Below, piece after piece: positions 6,660 through 13,894 of a stretch of 18,146 bases of DNA. The notes beneath the pieces were generated by a model, which saw only the letters and a list, made by a program, of their open reading frames with translations, had not been told where the DNA came from and searched no databases. A program made the position numbers and the translations under genes. This DNA comes from Baffinella frigidus. Its lineage: Eukaryota; Cryptophyceae; Cryptomonadales; Baffinellaceae. The DNA lies in NCBI GenBank assembly GCA_026770585.1, contig MU646635.1, positions 152,396-170,541 of the forward strand. Direction: 5' to 3'. Numbering within the stretch: the first letter of the stretch is position 1; every line of letters starts with the position of its first letter.

Positions 6660-7580
6660 TCCCAAAACCTAAACCCTAAACTCTCAATGCTTCTGCAGGA
6701 TTGTTTTGTTGGGTAGAAACAGCTAGCCACTTTTCACGGAATTTGGCCCATGTGAAGTGCCGAAACGGCAAAACTATCACATACAGATTATGAACCCTGC
6801 TTTCAAATCTCACAGACCCGTGAGGTTCGGTCGAGGCGTGAATCTTCGTTTGTTGAGCCTATGTATCTCTCTGAAGACGACCCAGGGTCTATCTCGAGAG
6901 TCTGCAGTGATCTGGTGAGCCCAGATCACCTTTTCGATGTTCACCTCTCCGGACGGGAAGGGGTAAGGTGATGAGTTGAACTCTGAGAATCGAGATTCTG
7001 GCATGCACCCCGTGAGTCAGATCCGCAAAAACCCTGAATATATTCAGTAGGACTGGGTTCAACCCCTCTCGAATTTGCGCAAGCCCCCCCCTAGGAACCT
7101 TGCAACCCTCCGGAGCCACGTTGGGTGGTCCACAGCCCTGGCTCAGTGACCCAGAACCCACAGTTTTGGAGAGGCATTCTCTGATCTTTGTATTCCAGCG
7201 CATTCTTTATGAGGGTTTAAACAAAGTTTAGGGCAAAAGTTGCTCTTGAATAGGAATGTTGAGTGTCTTTAGCTTCGAACTTGGCCTCCTGGACCAGTTG
7301 GTGGTCCACAGACACGATTTTCGACCTTCTCGAACACATTTTCGATTCAAAAAGTTGATGTGAGCCCGGATTTACCCTAAATCCATCGACTGCCGGGTCC
7401 GTGTATGTGCTCAGGTCAGTGGGAAACCAAGAACTTCGAAAGGTATAAACGTTTTCATCCCCTTACTCTAGGTATTTATTCAAGTAAGGACTAAAGCTTA
7501 GTACATTTTCCAGGGGTTTGCAGATCAATTGTTTCGAAAATTCACCTCCATTTTTTTCAAGAATGCACCTGTTGAGTGAT
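6660..7580. other. Unrecognised unique-looking region
   Basis: After a short CCCTAAA remnant (6662-6690) there is about 900 bp without obvious repeats. Minus-strand frames at 6810-7004 (64 codons, MPESRFSEFNSSPYPFPSGE...) and 6889-7203 (104 codons) overlap in different frames. Neither has a recognisable domain, and I do not call them genes. Small perfect hairpins lie at 6907-6929 (GTGATCTGG stem) and about 7366-7384 (GGATTTA/TAAATCC). A TGGTGGTCCACAG-like motif occurs near 7122 and 7300. This is the largest stretch in the window that could hide exons. Confidence 0.4.
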
Positions 7581-7581
7581 T

Positions 7582-8469
7582 AAGGTTTAGGGTTTAGGGT
7601 TGAGGATTTAGGGGGTAGGATTTGAGGTCTAGGGTTTTAAGGTTTAGGGTTAAGGGTTTCGGGTTTCGGGTTCACATGTAGGGTTTGGGGTTTGGGGTTT
7701 AGGGTTTAGGGTTTAGGGTTTAGGGTTTAGGGTTTAGGGTTTAGGGGTTAGGTTTTAAGGTTTTGGGTTTAGGGTTGAGGGTTTAGAGTTATAGTTTACA
7801 TGTAAGTTTTAGGGTTTAGGGTTTAGGGTTTAGGGTTTAGGGTTTAGGGTTTAGGGTTCAGGGTTTAGGGTTCAGGGTTTGGGGTTTAAAGTTGAGGGTT
7901 CAGGTTTTGGGATTTGGGCTTTAGGGTTTAGTGTTAAGGGTTTTGGGGTTTGGGGGTTAGGTTTTAGGGTTTAGGGTTTAGGGTTTAGGGTTTGTGGTTT
8001 GTGGTTTGTGGTTCAGGGTTGAGGGTTTAGAGTGTAGGGTTTAGGGCTGAGGGTTGAGGGTTCAGAGTTTAGGGTTTAGGGTTCAGGTTTTCGAGTTCAA
8101 GGCTTCAGGCCTTGGGGTTTATGGGTTGTAAAGAGCGTTGGGTGTAGAATGTAGGGTGTAGGGTTAAGGTTTTAGGCTACAGGGTTCAGGGTTCAGGGGT
8201 TGAGTCATAGGCTTGAGGATTGAGGATTGAGGATTGAGGATTGAAGCTTTGGGATTTACTGCTTAGGCTTAAGGTATGGGGTTTCGAGCTTGGTGTGTAA
8301 ATTTTAGGGTTCAAGTTTGAGAATTCAGGGTTTATGGTTTGAGGGTTTGGGGTTCAGGGTGTGGGGTTTAGGGTGTAGGGTCTAGTGTTTAGGGTGTAGG
8401 GTTTAGGGTTTAGGGTTTAGGGTTTAGGGTTTGAGGTTTAGGGTTCAGGGTTTAGGGTGTAGGGTTCAA
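7582..8469. repeat. Long interstitial TTTAGGG array (G-strand orientation)
   Basis: About 890 bp of degenerate TTTAGGG on the plus strand, with canonical runs near 7695-7742 and 7810-7855. Variants include TTCAGGG, TTGAGGG, TTTGTGG, TGTAGGG and a GAGGATT block (8216-8245). Orientation is opposite to the repeats of 1-5560. No gene is seen. Confidence 0.92.
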
Positions 8470-8477
8470 ACGTCTAT

Positions 8478-8996
8478 TGCGGATCGAGACCAACATGGCC
8501 ACCATGTATTCTCAAAGCTCAAAGCTTACGGGCGAGGTAGGCGGTGGACATCGCCCCCACGCCTCGGTCGTGATTTTGCGATAGAGCGGGCGAGAGTGAC
8601 AGAGTGAGAGCGTCGGAGTGACAGGGAGATTGAGCGATTGGAAGCATGCGTTTTCGTGAGTGTGTGTGCTCGAGAGAGAGAGGAAAGCAGCAAGACGCGG
8701 ATATCCAAATGGTGAACGGGGAAGGATCGTTGACTGACCACACAGCACGACCGTGGAAAGCTCAGGCCCAGAGCAAGGAGCGTGATACGCGAAAGCAGAG
8801 GGCAACATCTCAAGTGGCGCGAAGATGCCTGGGCAAGCACGCAGAGAGAGACGAGCACGAGAGAGCCTCTTTCGGAATTTCATTTTACACTAGCACGAAC
8901 ACCTATTCTACACAGACGGCTGGGTCTTGGCCGGCGGACTCTCACACCACCACCACCACCACCACCATCTATCATCATCACTCAGGCCGTAATATC
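8478..8996 (+). repeat. Large inverted repeat, left arm
   Basis: Reverse-complementary to 9977-10659 when the 161-bp element at 10483-10643 is removed. The part nearest the centre (8724-8996) is essentially identical to its partner apart from one CCA unit in the trinucleotide run at 8945-8967. The outer part (about 8496-8723) differs at about 21 of 232 positions. Several overlapping frames are open on both strands (for example 8646-9101 plus, 8512-8883 minus), and near-identity of the arms means comparing them cannot show which, if any, is coding. Confidence 0.93.
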
Positions 8997-9236
8997 TATG
9001 TCGGCACTGCCGCATCGGCTAAGTTGAGGCGTGGTTGCGGTGGAGAGAGCGTCGTTGTTTTCCTCTTCTGTCGCATTCGCCGGCGACTGGAGCTTGGCTA
9101 GGAAGTCGGTCGGGGCGAGCAGCTCCAGCAAGACCCACTCCTCCTCGGAAATAAGGGCCGCTCCTCCTCGTACGGCAGTGCTGGCAGACTGTTGAAGCAC
9201 CAAGCCATCGGCGGTGAGGAAGCCGCACCAAGACAT
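8982..9236 (-). CDS. Weak candidate exon in palindrome spacer, unknown product
   Basis: An 84-codon frame beginning MSWCGFLTADGLVLQQSAST, with balanced composition and an acidic, helix-like middle (EEEWVLLELLAPTDFLAKLQ) unlike the simple-repeat frames elsewhere. The start is CAAGATGT on the minus strand. The last few codons lie inside the left arm, where the stop TGA is provided. No domain, splice site or homologue is recognisable to me. It could be a first exon, a short gene or chance; an overlapping frame at 9019-9231 lowers confidence. Confidence 0.25.
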   Translation of the reverse strand: MSWCGFLTADGLVLQQSASTAVRGGAALISEEEWVLLELLAPTDFLAKLQSPANATEEENNDALSTATTPQLSRCGSADIDITA

Positions 9237-9284
9237 CTTGATCTTACTCTTGCGCGTGTTTCGCTCTCTGGTGGGCGCGGATGC

Positions 9285-9348
9285 GAAGGGAGATAGGATT
9301 GAGTCCCGTCTGGCGAGAGGTAGCGTCGAGGACCGTGGGTACTTAGCA
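9285..9348 (+). repeat. 64-bp identical direct repeat, copy 1
   Basis: GAAGGGAGATAGGATTGAGT through GTACTTAGCA is identical base for base to 11547-11610. The flanks do not match. It contains GGATTGAGTCC, which agrees with the pol III box B consensus at 9 of 11 positions; no convincing box A was found. Confidence 0.85.
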
Positions 9349-9463
9349 CGTTGTCAAGCAGGTTGTAACGTGTTCTTGCTGTCGTTGGTTGGCTGGTGTT
9401 TGCGGGTGAGATCCAGCACGCGTTCTTTCGCAGACGTCCCGAAGTCAGCAATTTTCCCCCCCC
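9349..9463. other. Palindrome spacer, unrecognised
   Basis: No repeat or gene can be supported here. A 65-codon minus-strand frame crosses it and the tandem repeat to its right, and is not convincing. Confidence 0.3.
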
Positions 9464-9511
9464 GTTTGTTTACTACAGAAATACCGGGTTTGTTTACTAC
9501 AGAAATACCAG
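9464..9511 (+). repeat. 24-bp tandem duplication
   Basis: Two adjacent copies of a unit starting GTTTGTTTACTACAGAAATA, differing only in the last pair of bases. Confidence 0.9.
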
Positions 9512-9976
9512 CCCTAGGGGGAGCAATAAGGGTTACATGTTTGGGCTGCAAAAAACCTTATCATGATACGAAGCTTCGTCTGTTGCTGCAACTTTCTTGG
9601 GGTGGAACTTTTTGACTGTCTTCTAGAGTAAGGCAGTCGATGCATTTGGTTCGTGTTCCCTCCAAAGAAATTTACTACTCGGAGCTACGAAGCTTGTCAG
9701 CACCGGGTCAGCAAAAGTCACATGAGTGGGCATGTTCTCCTTTATCTTTAACAACCGCAGAAGCAAGATGGCCGGCTGTAAGGGATCCCTTTGCACCAGG
9801 TGTGCGGGCAATCTACCGGTATCCTCAGGTGGTCACCTGTGCACCCCGACGTGACCCCGTGACTGCACTTGTCACCGATGGATGGAATTACATGTACCGG
9901 GTAACGCCCCCACGTGACCTTGCACGAAGCTTCGTACCATGTCGGTCGGACTTCGTAAGGTCCTTATCAGGACCTG
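9512..9976. other. Palindrome spacer, unrecognised
   Basis: Includes ACGAAGCTTCGT near 9579, a 12-bp palindrome that recurs less perfectly near 9926 (ACGAAGCTTCGTACC). Open frames exist on both strands but none resembles a known protein; the plus-strand frame at 9640-10068 runs into the GGT trinucleotide repeat and yields a run of tryptophans. Confidence 0.35.
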
Positions 9977-10659
9977 GATATTACGGCCTGAGTGATGATG
10001 ATAGATGGTGGTGGTGGTGGTGGTGGTGGTGTGAGAGTCCGCCGGCCAAGACCCAGCCGTCTGTGTAGAATAGGTGTTCGTGCTAGTGTAAAATGAAATT
10101 CCGAAAGAGGCTCTCTCGTGCTCGTCTCTCTCTGCGTGCTTGCCCAGGCATCTTCGCGCCACTTGAGATGTTGCCCTCTGCTTTCGCGTATCACGCTCCT
10201 TGCTCTGGGCCTGAGCTTTCCACGGTCGTGCTGTGTGGTCAGTCAACGATCCTTTCCCCGTTCACCATTTGGATGTCCGCGTCTTGCTGCTTTCCTCTCT
10301 CTCTCGAGCGCACACACTCATAAAAACACGTGCTTCCAATCACCCAGTCTCTGTCTCACTCCGACGCTCTCACTCTGTCACTCTCGCCCGCTCTATCGCA
10401 AAAATACGACCGAGGCGTTGGGGCGATGTCCACCGCCTACCTCGTCCGTAAGCTTTGACCTTTGAAAATGCATGGTGACCATCCACACAGCGGGCTACGA
10501 AGGGATTTTCGGGCAGGAGATGCCCGAGTGTCCGTCACCTCATCCGTAGGAATCCCCCTATGCCCCTACAGGATGCCTACCGTAGGGTCCTAGGCCTTGT
10601 CACTTAGGGGTGATTCAAAATCCCTTCGAAGTCCGCTGTGTGGTTGGTCTCGATCCGCA
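9977..10659 (-). repeat. Large inverted repeat, right arm (with insertion)
   Basis: Starts GATATTACGGCCTGAGTGAT and carries GGT repeats at 10006-10031. It mirrors 8478-8996. Arm homology continues beyond 10482 only after skipping the family A element: TTGGTCTCGATCCGCA at 10644-10659 matches the left arm's outer end. The family A element therefore entered this arm after the duplication, or was lost from the other. Confidence 0.93.
10483..10643. mobile_element. Family A MITE, intact copy inside the right arm
   Basis: A 161-bp element with 27-bp inverted ends: 10483-10509 against 10617-10643, 25 of 27 matching, starting CCACACAGCGG. The interior has GTAGGAATCCCCC, CCCCTACAGG, CTACCGTAGGGTCCTAGG and CACTTAGGGG. 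No coding capacity. The empty site is visible in the left arm at about 8491-8504, but the left arm has one extra base at the junction, so the target duplication is unresolved. Related copies: 5232, 17583 and a fragment at 6536. Confidence 0.88.
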
Positions 10660-10670
10660 CCGAAAATTTC

Positions 10671-10756
10671 AACCCTCAACCCTTAACCCTACGTCTTGAA
10701 CCCTTAACCATAAACCCTAAGCCCCAAACTTGTTTTAGTGTTTAGGGTTGAGGGTC
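10671..10756. repeat. Small inverted telomere-like pair (C-strand then G-strand)
   Basis: ACCCTCAACCCTTAA at 10672 and TAGGGTTGAGGGT at 10743 are inverted copies, with CCCTAA-type units between. A C-strand block passes directly into a G-strand block. Confidence 0.7.
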
Positions 10757-10945
10757 GCGTCATGCCCCGCCTCCAAGTTGCCGATGGCCATTCTACTGCG
10801 ATCTCAGATGAAAACCTTCTAAAGGTAAAAACTAAATTTCAACGAAAATTAACTGCCTCAACATCTCAGTAGAGACATTTTGTGTAGCAAATTTCACTGC
10901 CCAAGTTTTTGAAATTAAAGAGGTTTCCACGTGAGACCCTTCTGC
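10757..10945. other. Unrecognised AT-richer spacer
   Basis: Nothing recognisable. Repeated ATCTCAG (about 10801 and 10864) is too short to interpret. No gene signal. Confidence 0.3.
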
Positions 10946-10947
10946 AC

Positions 10948-11052
10948 CAGGGGGCTTGATGTGATCCGAAAGGAAGCATGGCTTTTCTGCAGAACCAGTT
11001 CCAGTGTCCGCCTATCGAAGGAGTTGAAAGAACCCAAAGGAACTAAAGGCCC
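10948..11052 (+). repeat. Inverted segmental repeat, left copy
   Basis: GGGGGCTTGATGTGATCCGA, AGGAAGCATGGC, CAGAACCAGTTCC and GAACCCAAAGGAACTAAAGG match the reverse complement of 13019-13125 with scattered changes. Both copies lie next to family F elements, so a block containing repeat and elements may have been duplicated in inverse orientation. A plus-strand frame (10931-11167) crosses it, without recognisable product. Confidence 0.8.
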
Positions 11053-11091
11053 CGAAGTCGCGTGCCCTTCCACGAACCTGAAAAATCGGTT

Positions 11092-11211
11092 CAAGGGGTA
11101 CCTCGCTCATACGAAACGCCCATCCCCCTGGGATCACCATAGAGCCCTAGGCAGAGGCCTACTGTAGGGTCCCGGAGGGGGGGTCGGGTTGTTATGAGCG
11201 AGGTACCCATG
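11092..11211. mobile_element. Family F MITE, array copy 1 (complete)
   Basis: Left end CAAGGGGTACCTCGCTCATA and right end ATGAGCGAGGTACCCATG, followed by TA. The interior has CACCATAGAGCCCTAGGC and CCTACTGTAGGGTCC. Confidence 0.82.
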
Positions 11212-11215
11212 TAAC

Positions 11216-11325
11216 GTTCGCTCATATGAAACGCCCATCCCCCTAGGATCACCATAGGGCCCTAGGTAGAGGCCCACTGTAGGGTCCTGGGGGGGGGGCA
11301 GTTTCTTATGAGCGAGGTACCTCTG
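11216..11325. mobile_element. Family F MITE, array copy 2 (left end shortened)
   Basis: Starts at TTCGCTCATATGAAACGCCC, missing the CAGGGGTACC tip, and ends GAGCGAGGTACCTCTG. The interior is nearly identical to array copy 1. Confidence 0.8.
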
Positions 11326-11330
11326 AAACG

Positions 11331-11472
11331 TTGTTAGGCAGAGGCCTACTGTAGAGTCCTGGGGGGGGGGTCGGTTTCTTATGAGCGAGGTACCCCTGTA
11401 ACGTTGTTAGGCAGAGGCCTACTGTAGGGTCCTGGAGGGGGGGTCGGATTCTTATGAGCGAGGCACCCCTGT
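11331..11472. mobile_element. Family F half-elements, 70-bp tandem duplication
   Basis: Two units beginning GTTGTTAGGCAGAGGCCTAC and ending GAGCGAGG(T/C)ACCCCTG, at about 11331-11400 and 11401-11472. Each is only the right half of a family F element plus junction sequence, so a truncated element was amplified in tandem, not inserted twice. Confidence 0.8.
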
Positions 11473-11504
11473 AACGTGGACGGTGTGCGATCAATTGGAG
11501 GGGT

Positions 11505-11652
11505 GTGCAGAGAAGTTGGCCGTGGGAATAATGAAACTCGAAACGTGAAGGGAGATAGGATTGAGTCCCGTCTGGCGAGAGGTAGCGTCGAGGACCGTGG
11601 GTACTTAGCATGTGCAGAGAAGTTGGCCGCGGGAATAACGAAACTCGAAACG
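11505..11652 (+). repeat. 41-bp direct repeats flanking the 64-bp repeat copy 2
   Basis: GTGCAGAGAAGTTGGCCG(T/C)G through AACTCGAAACG occurs at 11506-11546 and again at 11612-11652 with two changes. The 64-bp unit (11547-11610, identical to 9285-9348) lies exactly between. This resembles an insertion with a long flanking duplication, or one period of a 106-bp tandem duplication. Confidence 0.8.
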
Positions 11653-11780
11653 GCGCGTCTAAATCACTTTTTTAAACGACCTTTATAACCTTTTTGAAGC
11701 GCGAAGGCGGCACTTTGTCAAATCGGAAGCGGCCAGGTTCTAACGGAATAACTTTACACGGCTCTGTACGCTGGGACCAA
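11653..11780. other. Unrecognised sequence
   Basis: A frame of 64 codons covers 11694-11888, but it starts at TTG and ends in repeat J. No domain is recognisable, and no repeat partner was found for this stretch. Confidence 0.3.
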
Positions 11781-12139
11781 GCGTTCGTTGATGAAGAAGA
11801 CCCCGCATCCCGCCAGGACCACGCACACGGCCAGCCCCCACACCTGATCATGTTTCACTGTATTAGAATTTTGTACTGGATGTTTTAGCGTTTGTACCGG
11901 GGCGTTATAGCGTTTGTACCGGGGCTGCCGAGTCTATAATCGACGTGTAGCGAGTTTGAGGCTGCGCAGAGCCTACATGGCGCGGAACGTGGGGAGGAGG
12001 CGCTCATTAACGAGAAAACACCGCATCCCGCCAGGACCACGCTCACGGCCAGCCCCCACACCTGAAATGTTTTATCGTATTGGGAGTTTGTACCGGGATG
12101 TTATAGCGTTTGTACCGGGATGTTTTAGTATCCTAATGT
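11781..12139 (+). repeat. Family J tandem duplication, 218-bp offset
   Basis: CCGCATCCCGCCAGGACCAC then CACGGCCAGCCCCCACACCTGA occurs at 11803 and 12021. Both are followed by a TTGTACCGGG/TGTTTTAGCG block of the family E type (11870-11936 and 12083-12130). The upstream parts also match weakly from 11781 and 11999. This links family E modules to another repeat. Confidence 0.75.
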
Positions 12140-12233
12140 GGCGAGTAGGCTCATACGCCCTACCGTAGGGCCCTAGGACCTGCCTGGGACCTCGTGGGGG
12201 TCAATTTTGACCTCCTCACCAGTTAAGAGATAT
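12140..12233 (+). repeat. Family G repeat, copy 2
   Basis: GGCGAGTAGGCTCATACGCC, CCGTAGGGCCCTAGGACCTG and GGTCAATTTTGACC match 6063-6158 in order and orientation. Confidence 0.75.
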
Positions 12234-12340
12234 TAGGAGTTATTATATTAGGTTAGTATATTAGTAGAGTTTGTACCGTTTTTGTATCATAGCTGGGCTA
12301 CCGCGGAGCCTGGTGGACACACCCGGTTTTAATCCGGGGA
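12234..12340 (+). repeat. Family E fragment after an AT-rich stretch
   Basis: TATTAGGAGTTATTATATTA is a local AT-rich run. 12268-12338 then carries GTTTGTACCG, GCTGGGCTACCGCGGAGC and GGTGGACACACCCGG in family E order. Confidence 0.7.
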
Positions 12341-12556
12341 CATGTTAAATTTTAAAAAAAAAATCTCTATTTGTTCATAGGAGTTGGCCGAAGGTTAATC
12401 AGGGCCTTAAGTAGATTTAATTAGGGCCAGAGTCCGGTTTGATAGGCCATTTATTTTAAATTAAACCTGTTCCCGGATGAGTTTGGTGTGGGAGCCCCGA
12501 CGCTTGCCTCAACGGAACACGCCTCAAGGTTGCAACGAGTTTGTCGGCCCCGAGGC
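12341..12556. other. Unrecognised sequence, AT-rich then GC-richer
   Basis: TTAAATTTTAAAA near 12350 and TTTTAAATTAAAC near 12454 form an imperfect inverted pair about 100 bp apart. No gene is seen. Confidence 0.35.
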
Positions 12557-12790
12557 TCCCTACACCCCAAACCCTGAACCCGAAGGCCTAAGATCTAATC
12601 ACTAAACCTTAAACCGAATTCCCTGGTACCTGCGCGCCGGCTGAAAACAGAGAGATTGATAATTTACTGCCAAACAACCAGCGTCAGCGTCGCACATGCT
12701 ACGCATTGTGCCACTACTGTACCCCGTGTCGGCCGCTCATACGAGCATTTTTCGGATGGATTCTAACTCCACCTCCTACAGCTGAATACA
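12557..12790. other. Short C-strand telomere-like remnant and unrecognised sequence
   Basis: Degenerate CCCTAAA-type units occupy about 12560-12615. GGTACCTGCGCGCCGGCTGA (12625) recurs as GGTACCTGCGCACCGGCTGA near 13474, tying this to family I. The remainder is unassigned. Confidence 0.45.
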
Positions 12791-12791
12791 T

Positions 12792-12895
12792 GTCATGAGA
12801 AACCGCCCCCACCCTAGGACCATCATAGGGCCCTAGGCATAGGCCTACTGTAGGGTCCTGGGGGGAGGCGCTTTCTTATGGGCGAGGTACCCCTG
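12792..12895. mobile_element. Family F MITE (left end degraded)
   Basis: The core CTAGGACCATCATAGGGCCC and TAGGGTCCTGGGGGG, with intact right end GGGCGAGGTACCCCTG. The left inverted repeat is mostly lost. It shares a TA (12896-12897) with the next copy. Confidence 0.78.
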
Positions 12896-12897
12896 TA

Positions 12898-13016
12898 CAG
12901 GGGTACCTCGCGGATAAGGAGCCCCCCCTGCCCCCCATGACCACCGTAGGGCGATAGGTCAAGGCCTACGGTAGGGTCCTAGGGGCTTGCGCCTCCATAT
13001 GGGTGAGAAACCCCTG
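12898..13016. mobile_element. Family F MITE (complete, adjacent copy)
   Basis: A 119-bp element with ends CAGGGGTACCTCGCGGATAA and GGGTGAGAAACCCCTG, TA on both sides (12896-12897, 13017-13018). The immediate abutment suggests insertion at the TA of the first element's duplication. Confidence 0.82.
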
Positions 13017-13018
13017 TA

Positions 13019-13125
13019 CGGTCCTCTAGGTCCTTTAGGTTCTTCGAGCTCTCAACATAGACGGGCACCGGAACTTGTTCTGTAGAAAGGCCATGCTTCC
13101 TTTCGGATCACATCAAGCCCCCCTG
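13019..13125 (-). repeat. Inverted segmental repeat, right copy
   Basis: The reverse complement of 10948-11052 with scattered substitutions, including GGATCACATCAAGCCCCC at the right end. Confidence 0.8.
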
Positions 13126-13131
13126 TACAGA

Positions 13132-13890
13132 GAATCGCGACAGAAACCGGCTAAAGGGTGTCCTCAAACGGGTGTGTGAGCCCTGAACCCTACACGCGAT
13201 TCCCTCTTACCTGCAGTTCGGCGGAGTACGTCATGAAGAGGCAGAGCGCTGACGGGCATGCGATCAGGCACACTACACCCCCTAAAACCTAAACCCTAAG
13301 CCCTAAGCCCTACAAACCCTAAAACCTAACCAACCCTAAAACCCAAACCCTAAGCCCTAGGTCCTAAGCCCTAAACCCTCTACCGGGTACAAACCCTACA
13401 CCCTAAACCCTACGCCGTAAGCCGTAAATCATACGCCCTAAGCCCTGATCCAAGCGCAACTCCCTCTCCATGTAGGTACCTGCGCACCGGCTGAGTACAT
13501 GATGAAGAGGCAGAGCGCTGAAGGACATGCGACCAGGCATACTACACCTGGTTTATGGTTTAGGGTTTAGAGGTTAGGGGGTTGGGGGGTTAGGGTGTTA
13601 GGGTGTAGGGTGTAGGGTGTAGGGTGAAGGGTGTAGGGTGTAGGGTGTAGGGTGTAGGGTGTAGGGTGTAGGGTTTAGGGTTTAGGGTTTAGGGTTTAGG
13701 GTAAGGGTATTATGAAGAGGCAGAGCGCTGACGGGTATGCGACCAGACACACTACGCCTGGTTTAGGGTTTAAGGTTTAGGGTTTAGGGTTTAGGGCGTA
13801 GGGTGTAGCGGTAGGGTGTAGGGTCTGGGGTTTAGGTGAAGAGGCACATTGCTGAAGGGCATGTGACGAGGCACACCACACCTGCGAGGA
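13132..13890 (+). repeat. Family I units separated by telomere-like blocks
   Basis: A unit starting GAAGAGGCAGAGCGCTGA and reaching ACACTACACC occurs at 13233, 13502, 13712 and, degraded, 13837, always in the same orientation. The heptamer blocks between units 1 and 2 are C-strand (CCCTAAA, CCCTAAG, CCCTACA). Those between 2-3 and 3-4 are G-strand (TGTAGGG at about 13590-13670, TTTAGGG at 13670-13700). Units 1 and 2 also share upstream TACCTGCNGNNCGGCNGAGT-like sequence. Confidence 0.85.
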
Positions 13891-13894
13891 GGTT

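Noticed and set aside
6810-7203. Minus-strand frames of 64 and 104 codons
   Set aside because: They overlap in different frames, are preceded by close stops, and show no recognisable domain. Described only within the unassigned region.
8512-8883. Overlapping frames in both palindrome arms (for example MKFRKRLSR... and MRFRECVCS...)
   Set aside because: Several frames on both strands are open in the same DNA, and near-identical arms give no codon-position signal. The frames also break at a one-base indel between arms.
9290-9348. tRNA or tRNA-derived SINE
   Set aside because: Only a box B-like GGATTGAGTCC is visible. No box A, cloverleaf or A-rich tail could be drawn, so I kept it as a repeat only.
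9640-10068. 142-codon plus-strand frame
   Set aside because: It crosses the spacer/arm junction and includes eight tryptophans from the GGT repeat. No recognisable domain.
8469-10671. Telomere-telomere fusion point
   Set aside because: A fusion needs G-strand repeat directly abutting C-strand repeat. Here about 2.2 kb of palindrome lies between, and the directly adjoining switch at 10738 has the opposite order.
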